Translations under genes and position numbers: made by a program
IMG/VR virus record: IMGVR_UViG_3300046328_000506
Location: 62,001 to 126,000 of that record
Strand: one strand, 5' to 3'
DNA: 64,000 nucleotides
Source of the DNA: a virus
Notes under the pieces: generated by a model
Databases searched by the model: none
What the model was told of the DNA's origin: nothing
Seen by the model: only the letters and a program-made list of their open reading frames with translations
Shown: piece by piece, positions 57,588 to 64,000 of the stretch
How the letters are laid out: the number at the start of each line of letters is the position of its first letter
How positions within the stretch are numbered: the first letter of the stretch is position 1

Positions 57588-57987
57588 TTTTTTACCTTTT
57601 GAGATAACTAAGATGTTACCAAAAGTAAATTCTTATCAAAAAGGATTAATTGAATGTGAATTATATAGATTTTACGAAATGATAGAAGACGGTGTTGAGC
57701 CATTCGTTAATATTGGGGAAGGTTTGGAATCTGACAGTTATGATTATTTATTTGATGCTTGGACTGTATTAGATGCTTTGTCTTGGCTTGAAACGCAAGA
57801 TTATTATATTACTTGTAAACAGCAATGGGATAATAAAAATGTATGGTATTTTGATTTACATAAATATAATCCATTAACAATAATGTCTAAAAAAGATATA
57901 AAATTAATGAGTTATACTTCAAGAATAGAAGCATATACAAAGGGAATTGAGTATTGTTTAAAATTAATGCAAAAGAATGGAGAATAA
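57577..57987 (+). CDS. Hypothetical protein
   Basis: Protein of 136 residues, mostly helical, with a similar opening to the 56932 product. Unknown. Confidence 0.45.
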   Translation: MNHNFLPFEITKMLPKVNSYQKGLIECELYRFYEMIEDGVEPFVNIGEGLESDSYDYLFDAWTVLDALSWLETQDYYITCKQQWDNKNVWYFDLHKYNPLTIMSKKDIKLMSYTSRIEAYTKGIEYCLKLMQKNGE

Positions 57988-58546
57988 AAGCATATTATAT
58001 TTTGTTGAAGAGCCTTTGATTCAAAAAGCATTACTTGAAGTAGGTTTATTAGTGTGGGATGAGTTTGATGAGCAATATTATTCTTCACAAGAGCTTCAAG
58101 AATTGATTTTAAAGCACTCTGATAGTAAGACAAGTAAAACATCATTTAGTGAAAAATCTCTTGTTGTAGAGCAGTTGTGTGAGCAATTTAGGGAAGTTTT
58201 TCCCGATAGTAAACACAAACTTGGTATTATAGCTGGTTCTCCAGTCAGAGAGTCTGTAACTACTCTCTCTACTAAAATGGAGAAATGGATAAAAACGTAT
58301 TACGTTAAGTATTACAAAAAAGATTACGGTGTAGATAAGTTTAATGATTTAATTTTAAAATCTACAAAATCTTATGTAGATAGATGTATTAAGAATAATT
58401 CATTTATAATGAAATCTGGGAATTTCATTTACAAAGGTTCTCCTGAAAAAGAATCAGCTTTACTTAACGCAATTGAGATGTATTTAGAAAATAATCCAAC
58501 AAATGAAAATAGAGAAAGTGGAAAGTCTGAAGTCCCAATTTGGTGA
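57977..58546 (+). CDS. Hypothetical protein upstream of helicase
   Basis: Protein of 189 residues, helical, with a Lys/Tyr-rich middle (W-I-K-T-Y-Y-V-K-Y-Y-K-K-D-Y). It overlaps the helicase gene by 44 bases. A helicase loader or primase accessory would fit the place; no motif confirms it. Confidence 0.5.
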   Translation: MENKSILYFVEEPLIQKALLEVGLLVWDEFDEQYYSSQELQELILKHSDSKTSKTSFSEKSLVVEQLCEQFREVFPDSKHKLGIIAGSPVRESVTTLSTKMEKWIKTYYVKYYKKDYGVDKFNDLILKSTKSYVDRCIKNNSFIMKSGNFIYKGSPEKESALLNAIEMYLENNPTNENRESGKSEVPIW

Positions 58547-59591
58547 TAGAAAGACAATACCTTTAATAACACAAAGAGAAGCTATTGATAGAGCATTAGA
58601 GTATATTAAAGGGAGAAAAGATGGAACTATTACAAGTATTAAAACAGGTTTGAAAAAACTTGATGAATATACAATGGATGGTCTTGAATACAATAAAATA
58701 TTCAGTATTGCGGCTTTGTCTTCTCATGGTAAATCAGCTTTATCTAAAAAGTTAAGAAATGGTATAGCTTATCTAAATGATAATGTTAAACAATTATGCT
58801 TTGGCTTTGAGATGGAAGCAAGAGAGCAAATTGATAGAACGATTGCTTCTGATTTAACTATTGATTTGAAGAAGTTATACTCTGTAAGTGAAAACTTATC
58901 TGATAATGACTTCAAACTTGTTCAAACTCACGTAAATACAGCACTTAAAAATAAGGACATCGTTTATGTTGAGGAAACTAACAACGTAGATACTATTATA
59001 AACACTATTTATAGTTATTGGTTACAAGAATGTGCTGAAAAAGACTTAACTTTGGTTGTAGAGATTGACCATATTCTTCTTACAAAAGGTAAAGATGGAC
59101 AAACAGAGAAGTCAAAGATAGATGAGCTAATGGAAAAGTGTAATACTTTAAAGCAGTATATTGCAACACAAGGCGGTAGGATTCTTATTATATGCTTATC
59201 TCAAATGAATAGAAATATTAGAGGTTCAAGTGAGTTAGAACTAAGAGAACCTGATACAGAAGATTTGTTTGGTAGTTCGTATATAGAGCAATTTAGCCAT
59301 TATATAATGTTTCAGTATATCCCATTTAAGTTAAGGTGTAAGCATTATACTGAGAATAAGTATCCTACATACATTAAATATGTAAGTCAGAGTAAAAAAT
59401 GGGATAGTTTTAAAGTACCTTTTATTTTCCATCATTTGAGAAAAAATAGAAGTGGTGCAACACCAGAATATCCAGCAATATACCTTTCAAACTTGAAACA
59501 TTTTGATATAACAGAAATACCAAAAGATGAGATGGCTGAATATTGGACAGAGTTTAGAGATAAAGGAGAACTTATACGTTATAAAGATTAA
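58503..59591 (+). CDS. DnaB-type replicative helicase
   Basis: Protein of 362 residues covering mainly the RecA-like C-terminal domain of DnaB. Walker A is A-A-L-S-S-H-G76-K77-S78, followed by C-F-G-F-E-M, Walker B L-T-L-V-V-E-I-D-H, the Q motif L-S-Q-M-N-R, and an L-F-G-S-S-Y-I-E-Q segment. The N-terminal primase-binding domain is absent or minimal. It unwinds DNA 5' to 3' at the fork and works with the polymerase 1.5 kb downstream. Confidence 0.88.
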   Translation: MKIEKVESLKSQFGDRKTIPLITQREAIDRALEYIKGRKDGTITSIKTGLKKLDEYTMDGLEYNKIFSIAALSSHGKSALSKKLRNGIAYLNDNVKQLCFGFEMEAREQIDRTIASDLTIDLKKLYSVSENLSDNDFKLVQTHVNTALKNKDIVYVEETNNVDTIINTIYSYWLQECAEKDLTLVVEIDHILLTKGKDGQTEKSKIDELMEKCNTLKQYIATQGGRILIICLSQMNRNIRGSSELELREPDTEDLFGSSYIEQFSHYIMFQYIPFKLRCKHYTENKYPTYIKYVSQSKKWDSFKVPFIFHHLRKNRSGATPEYPAIYLSNLKHFDITEIPKDEMAEYWTEFRDKGELIRYKD

Positions 59592-59595
59592 TTTT

Positions 59596-59823
59596 ATGTG
59601 GAAATATTTACCAGAAGTACCAAATGATAACAGAGATGTATTGGTTGCTTACAAATATGACAAACTACCAATTCAAGCATGTTGGGATGGTTATCAGTGG
59701 CATGGTTCACGAATTGTACAAGATTATATGAAACAAGGTTGTGCAAACGATTCAGTATTAATTGTACAAAATAAAATTTACGCTTGGTGTGAATTACCAA
59801 AAGTTCCAGAAGTATTAAACTAA
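59596..59823 (+). CDS. DUF551-like small protein
   Basis: Start at 59596. 75 residues with W-K-Y-L-P-E-V-P-N-D-N-R-D-V-L-V-A and a later W-x-x-x-P-x-V-P, the pattern of DUF551, a small Trp/Pro domain frequent in phages, function unknown. Confidence 0.55.
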   Translation: MWKYLPEVPNDNRDVLVAYKYDKLPIQACWDGYQWHGSRIVQDYMKQGCANDSVLIVQNKIYAWCELPKVPEVLN

Positions 59824-59830
59824 TAAAATT

Positions 59831-60118
59831 ATGAATAAAGCATTAATTTACTTAAAAGAAGAATATAAATTTCCAGATGAAGATTTAGAAGATTTTTTAG
59901 CAATATCTATTGAAGAAGGTTATGTTGAAGAACAGTACGAGTTAGATAATTCAAGTGGGCTTGGCTCACTACCTAATGAAATAGTAACTTACATTTTTAA
60001 AATAGGCGATAGATTATGTAGAGTAGTTTACATCAATGACAACTTAGATGAAGATTCTATTTGTTTTGTAGAAGAAAAAGAAAGAATGGTAAAATATTAT
60101 GTACCAATAAAAGACTAA
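59831..60118 (+). CDS. Acidic hypothetical protein
   Basis: Protein of 95 residues, acidic throughout. Unknown. Confidence 0.45.
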   Translation: MNKALIYLKEEYKFPDEDLEDFLAISIEEGYVEEQYELDNSSGLGSLPNEIVTYIFKIGDRLCRVVYINDNLDEDSICFVEEKERMVKYYVPIKD

Positions 60119-60122
60119 ATTT

Positions 60123-60377
60123 ATGACAACGCAAACAATAAATAGAGTTGAGTATAGTGAGCTTTTTAAATTTGCAGAAGTTTATTATAATCTTTCTTGG
60201 AATGAATCTAATGATTTATTTTTTAATTATGTTGTTTCTTATGAATCGTTTGCAGAATATACAATTGATGAAGTAGCAAATCATACCTGGAAATCAGAAA
60301 GAGCAATTTTTGCATTTAAAATATTGTTAGATTTTATGCAGCAAAATAACATTAATTCAATATTTATAATAGGTTAA
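60123..60377 (+). CDS. Hypothetical protein
   Basis: Protein of 84 residues, Phe/Tyr-rich helices. Unknown. Confidence 0.45.
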   Translation: MTTQTINRVEYSELFKFAEVYYNLSWNESNDLFFNYVVSYESFAEYTIDEVANHTWKSERAIFAFKILLDFMQQNNINSIFIIG

Positions 60378-60383
60378 ATTTTT

Positions 60384-60623
60384 ATGAAAAAAAAAGTAAT
60401 AATAGTTTATCAGGTTTCTTATGAAACTGAGATAGAAGTAGACACTAATTTACCAAGTGGGCAATATGACCAGTATATGTCACAAGAAAATGTAGAATTA
60501 TACCTTGACCAAATAAATGACATTACTGATTCTGTAGAAGTTGATAATATTGCAATACCTGAAAATGAAACAAGTTTTTATCGTAAACAATCGTTTGAAA
60601 TAACTTCATTTGAAATAGTATAA
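60384..60623 (+). CDS. Acidic hypothetical protein
   Basis: Protein of 79 residues, with V-I-I-V-Y-Q-V-S-Y strand start and an acidic centre. Unknown. Confidence 0.45.
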   Translation: MKKKVIIVYQVSYETEIEVDTNLPSGQYDQYMSQENVELYLDQINDITDSVEVDNIAIPENETSFYRKQSFEITSFEIV

Positions 60624-60625
60624 CT

Positions 60626-60823
60626 ATGAAACTAATTAAAGAGAAAACTTGGAAATTTTCTGATAAATTTGAAATAAAATATGAAAATTTATTAGTTGGG
60701 GAATTTGCTGGTAAAATGATTAGATTTCTTCCTTGTATTGATATTTGGTGGGATAGAACTTTTGTTATTGGTGTAAGTTGGCTAAACATTAGTGTTGAAT
60801 TTTGGTTTAATAAAAACTTATAA
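60626..60823 (+). CDS. Hypothetical protein
   Basis: Protein of 65 residues, Trp/Phe-rich strands. Unknown. Confidence 0.45.
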   Translation: MKLIKEKTWKFSDKFEIKYENLLVGEFAGKMIRFLPCIDIWWDRTFVIGVSWLNISVEFWFNKNL

Positions 60824-60825
60824 TT

Positions 60826-61089
60826 ATGAAAAGTAAAGAGGAGAATTATTATTTACGGTTATTAGAACTACAAGATGTTAGTAGTGAAAGCGAAGATTTG
60901 TATGGCAATTTACAAGAAAACTATACAAAATTAATAATAACACGAGAAATATTGCACAATCTTATTGAGAGTAATTTATTATTACCACAATATAGGAAAC
61001 AATATAATGAGCATTGGGAAATAATTAACGCTGAAAAAGAACGTCAATTTGAATTGATAATGAAGTATCACAAAGATAGTCGTAAATAA
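60826..61089 (+). CDS. Hypothetical helical protein
   Basis: Protein of 87 residues, helical, Glu/Lys/Leu-rich, one base before the polymerase gene. Might be a coiled-coil accessory of the polymerase; no evidence beyond place. Confidence 0.5.
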   Translation: MKSKEENYYLRLLELQDVSSESEDLYGNLQENYTKLIITREILHNLIESNLLLPQYRKQYNEHWEIINAEKERQFELIMKYHKDSRK

Positions 61090-61090
61090 T

Positions 61091-63286
61091 ATGCAAGTAG
61101 TCTTACATGATATTGAGATAAACTACAATGAGGAGGAACACTCAGGAGTGTTCATAGACTGTGTTTATGATTATGCAAGGGAGGATTTTGTAGGTGTATT
61201 TGAAATATCTCACAGGAGAAATCAACTAAAAGAATTGGTTGAATATTTTAAAAAAGAAATGTTAGTTGTTGGGTATAATAGTTTATATTTTGATGACATT
61301 ATTATTCATTTCTTGATTAAAAACTACGATAGACTTTCTAAAACACCTACAATAGACATTGTAAAGGAAATAGCTACATTATCTGATACTATTATTGAAT
61401 CTCAAAAGAAGGATAATAATGATGGTAGTTTAATTGGTATATGGAATAAGTATAAATATAATAAACCATTCCATACAGTAGATTTGTTAGCTATGCACTT
61501 TTCTAAGAAGTTAAGGATAGGTTTGAAGTATGCTGGTATTTGTTTAAATTATCCTAAAATACAAGAAATGCCTATACATCATAAAGACCATTTATCTGAT
61601 GAGCAAATAGATATGCTTATAGATTATTGTAAAAATGATGTAATGATTACCAAATCTATATTTGATTATTCTAAAAAGGCTCTTACTTTGCGAAAGAATA
61701 TCAAAACTGAATTAGGTGTAGGTTGGGAAGTTTTATCGTTTGATGGTATTAAGTTGGGCAATACTGTTACTGCAAGAATGATATGCGAAGAACTTGGGAT
61801 TACTGAAAAAGAATTTAATAAATTAAGGAGTGAAGTAACACAAGTCTCTGGGCAGGAAATACTTTTACCATTTATTAAGTTTAATAATCAGAATCTCAAA
61901 GAACTACATAAGACTTTACTTGAAAGAACTTATTATACTAATGAGATAGAACATCAATTAAAAAAAGCTAAGGAAGAACAAGATGAACTTGAACCAGATG
62001 ATGAAAACGAGCAAAAGAAAAAGAAGGGCAAGAAAGACAAAATCTTTGAATTATTCATCACTATTGACGATTTGGAATATTCTATTGGCTATGGTGGTTT
62101 ACATTCAATTAATAAGCCTGAGATAATTGTACCTCCAGAAGATTGTTATTTAATACAGTCAGATGTAGGAGGTTATTATCCAAGTCAAATTAAAATGCAC
62201 AACTATTATCCAAAACATATTGGGGAAGCATTTAGTAAATCTATTGGTAAATCAGTTGATAAACGTAATATAGCTAAGGCAAGCGGAGATACTCTTTCTA
62301 ATGAACTTTACAAATTAGCTAATAATGGTGTGTTTGGTCAGTTAAACAATAAATATTCTCCCTTTGCTTCAATAGACGTATTTCTTAAAGTTACAATGAA
62401 TGGACAGCTAATGTTACTTATGTTAGTTGAACTTATTGTAAATGCTGGGTTTAAAGTGATTAGTGCTAATACTGATGCTGTGAATGTTATTGTACCAAAA
62501 GACAGGTATGAAGAATATATTAGCATTTGTGAGTATTGGGAATACATTACAAAGATGAAATTAGACCATGAGAAGTTTGTTAAAATAATCCAAGAACATA
62601 TTAATAGTTATGTAGCAATCTATGAGAAACCAGGAAAAGTCAAGGTCAAAGGTTATTTTGAACAGATTAGATTTGGTAAAGGTTATAAACATCCTGTAGT
62701 AAAGAAAGCTGTATTAGATTACTTCATTAAAGGAGTTACAGTTGAAAAAACTATATTTGATTGTAAAGAAATTTATGATTTTTGTATGGGTACTACAGTC
62801 GGTAAAACTTCTACAAAAGGTGCTTACAGAGTAATGTGGGGAGATAAGCAAACACAAAATATAGTAAGGTACTATGCTTGTAACTCTGGGGAATATCTTT
62901 TAAAAGTTAGGGATGCTCAAATTAATCCTGGCAATATATTAAAAGATAGTAAAGTAATGTTGTTTAATGATTATTTTTCAGTAGATAATTTTGAAGATTA
63001 TGATGTAAACTATACATTTTATATAAATGAGGCTTACAAAATGATTGATAAAATTGAAAATAATGAAAAGTTAAAGTTGAAAGATTTTAGTTTTTATGCT
63101 GAAAAAACACAGATTAAAATTAAAAAACAACATTTAGATTGTACCAATGAAACAAATGTTTGTAGTGAGTATCACAGTATTAATTATTTAGATAAAGATA
63201 CAGTAATTAAAAAGTGTGGTATTTGTAATAAAACATTTATAACAAACTTAGAACTAAAAAACGTTTATGTGGAAGAAAGCAAGTGA
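61091..63286 (+). CDS. Family B DNA polymerase with 3'-5' exonuclease
   Basis: Protein of 731 residues. Exonuclease: D7-x-E9, G-Y-N63-S-L-Y-F-D, and Y179-C-K-N-D183. Polymerase: motif A Q-S-D358-V-G-G-Y-Y-P-S, motif B K408-L-A-N-N-G-V-F-G416, motif C A-N-T-D462 (the usual D-T-D is changed to N-T-D), and a K-V-K-G-Y-F thumb motif. A charged stretch at 293-318 (E/K/D-rich) links the two halves. This is the phage/organellar type of PolB, known in part of Crassvirales. It would replicate the genome with the DnaB-type helicase. Confidence 0.88.
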   Translation: MQVVLHDIEINYNEEEHSGVFIDCVYDYAREDFVGVFEISHRRNQLKELVEYFKKEMLVVGYNSLYFDDIIIHFLIKNYDRLSKTPTIDIVKEIATLSDTIIESQKKDNNDGSLIGIWNKYKYNKPFHTVDLLAMHFSKKLRIGLKYAGICLNYPKIQEMPIHHKDHLSDEQIDMLIDYCKNDVMITKSIFDYSKKALTLRKNIKTELGVGWEVLSFDGIKLGNTVTARMICEELGITEKEFNKLRSEVTQVSGQEILLPFIKFNNQNLKELHKTLLERTYYTNEIEHQLKKAKEEQDELEPDDENEQKKKKGKKDKIFELFITIDDLEYSIGYGGLHSINKPEIIVPPEDCYLIQSDVGGYYPSQIKMHNYYPKHIGEAFSKSIGKSVDKRNIAKASGDTLSNELYKLANNGVFGQLNNKYSPFASIDVFLKVTMNGQLMLLMLVELIVNAGFKVISANTDAVNVIVPKDRYEEYISICEYWEYITKMKLDHEKFVKIIQEHINSYVAIYEKPGKVKVKGYFEQIRFGKGYKHPVVKKAVLDYFIKGVTVEKTIFDCKEIYDFCMGTTVGKTSTKGAYRVMWGDKQTQNIVRYYACNSGEYLLKVRDAQINPGNILKDSKVMLFNDYFSVDNFEDYDVNYTFYINEAYKMIDKIENNEKLKLKDFSFYAEKTQIKIKKQHLDCTNETNVCSEYHSINYLDKDTVIKKCGICNKTFITNLELKNVYVEESK

Positions 63287-63287
63287 A

Positions 63288-63626
63288 ATGGATAAATTAC
63301 TCACAAAAAAATGGGTAAAAATGGAGTATTGGTATGGAAATCCTGAATTAAATCTTGATTGTTGGGGTAGAAAAATAACTTCAAATAGGCAAGGTTATAA
63401 TGTTTATGTATTTGGTAAAAAAGACCAACACAAAGAACTTTATCAAATTACCGATTTTAGTTTTGTAGTACGTAACAATTTTACAGGGATGTTTAAACCA
63501 GATAGTACAGCAGAAGAATTGATGGCATATATTGATTTTCGTGCTGAGTTGGGAATATTATCACATGGCAGAAGTCTTACTGAAAAAGAATTACAACAAT
63601 TTTATTCTAAAACAAATGGAATTTAA
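63288..63626 (+). CDS. Hypothetical protein after polymerase
   Basis: Start at 63288, just after the polymerase stop; an earlier ATG at 63267 overlaps it by 20 bases. 112 residues, basic start, beta-rich middle. Unknown. Confidence 0.5.
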   Translation: MDKLLTKKWVKMEYWYGNPELNLDCWGRKITSNRQGYNVYVFGKKDQHKELYQITDFSFVVRNNFTGMFKPDSTAEELMAYIDFRAELGILSHGRSLTEKELQQFYSKTNGI

Positions 63627-63864
63627 TAACTATGATGAATATGTCAATCCAATTTATGATGGGCTTGATAAAACAAACAATGGTGATAGTTATGCCTTAA
63701 TAACTAATGGCAAAAATGGTTTGACTAAACGAGAACATGCTGTATTAACAATACTTAATGGTTTGTTATCTAATTCTATTTATGTTGAAAGATTTACACC
63801 TGAATATATGGTAGATAAAGCTGTCCAACTTTCAGACTTACTATTTGATAAACTACAACGATGA
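63616..63864 (+). CDS. Hypothetical protein
   Basis: Start at 63616, overlapping the previous gene by 11 bases. 82 residues, helical C-terminus. Unknown. Confidence 0.5.
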   Translation: MEFNNYDEYVNPIYDGLDKTNNGDSYALITNGKNGLTKREHAVLTILNGLLSNSIYVERFTPEYMVDKAVQLSDLLFDKLQR

Positions 63865-64000
63865 CCGATAAAGAGTTTGAAAAATCAGTAATGGGAATTG
63901 CTGAACAGTATAAAGACTTGTACGATTCTATTGTAATAGATAGAGTTAAACAAATTTTATCTGTCGAGGAAGTATTCTTTGCACAAGGTGAAGATGCTGA
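63861..64000 (+). CDS. Partial CDS at window end
   Basis: Begins with an ATGA overlap and stays open to the window edge; 46 residues seen, helical and acidic (M-T-D-K-E-F-E-K-S). Unknown. Confidence 0.5.
   Translation, partial: MTDKEFEKSVMGIAEQYKDLYDSIVIDRVKQILSVEEVFFAQGEDA

Overview
The window looks like a large part of a tailed-phage genome that infects a Bacteroidota host. The evidence for the host is a repeated promoter of the form TTTG-N19/20-TAnnTTTG (the Bacteroidota primary-sigma pattern), found on both strands at about ten places, together with very AT-rich DNA and genes without Shine-Dalgarno leaders. The gene content and order (large terminase, ~780-residue portal, DUF5856-like protein, scaffold-like protein, major capsid, a leftward structural arm facing a rightward early arm, and a family B DNA polymerase) resemble crAss-like phages (Crassvirales). 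That placement is an inference from remembered family features, not from a search.

Layout. Positions 36-17,400 (minus strand): virion genes, read from high to low coordinates as metallophosphoesterase, terminase, DUF5856-like protein, portal, a run of beta-rich and Cys-rich virion-surface candidates (including an odd DFTT-repeat protein, a fibronectin-III protein and a DUF5977-like protein), scaffold and major capsid. Positions 17,400-24,040 (minus): nucleotide metabolism, with a PD-(D/E)XK nuclease, ThyX, and both subunits of a class I ribonucleotide reductase, each interrupted by an intein at its active site. Positions 24,100-28,950: a short rightward cluster, a converging leftward cluster ending at a RepL-like initiator, then a ~0.95 kb non-coding region that is the best origin/control candidate. 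Positions 28,950-37,230: small genes mixed with highly structured RNA, including a ~1.35 kb non-coding RNA region with an embedded tRNA-like domain, pseudoknots, a Csx20-like (CARF/ring-nuclease-like) gene, a very acidic small protein, and a tRNA cluster. Positions 37,280-64,000: a long rightward early operon series of mostly small unknown genes that often overlap by ATGA. Recognisable members are a GH108 endolysin, a ParB-like protein, a HAD phosphatase, a GIY-YIG homing endonuclease, a DUF932-like protein, a histone H1/Hc1-like peptide, a MazG-like pyrophosphohydrolase, a DnaB-type helicase and a family B DNA polymerase.

How it fits together. The right arm would carry early takeover and replication functions (RepL-like initiator, helicase, polymerase, nucleotide-pool control), with RNR and ThyX supplying dNTP/dTMP. 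The left arm packages DNA and builds the particle. The most unusual part is the RNA: about 31.17-32.52 kb and 52.55-53.07 kb contain dense, mutually consistent perfect helices and pseudoknots and no ORF of note, and recall the giant ornate phage RNAs GOLLD and ROOL without any family assignment being possible here. The ORF set given with the window starts at 60 residues, so I added about fifteen shorter genes by reading the sequence. No database search was possible; all family names come from visible motifs and memory.
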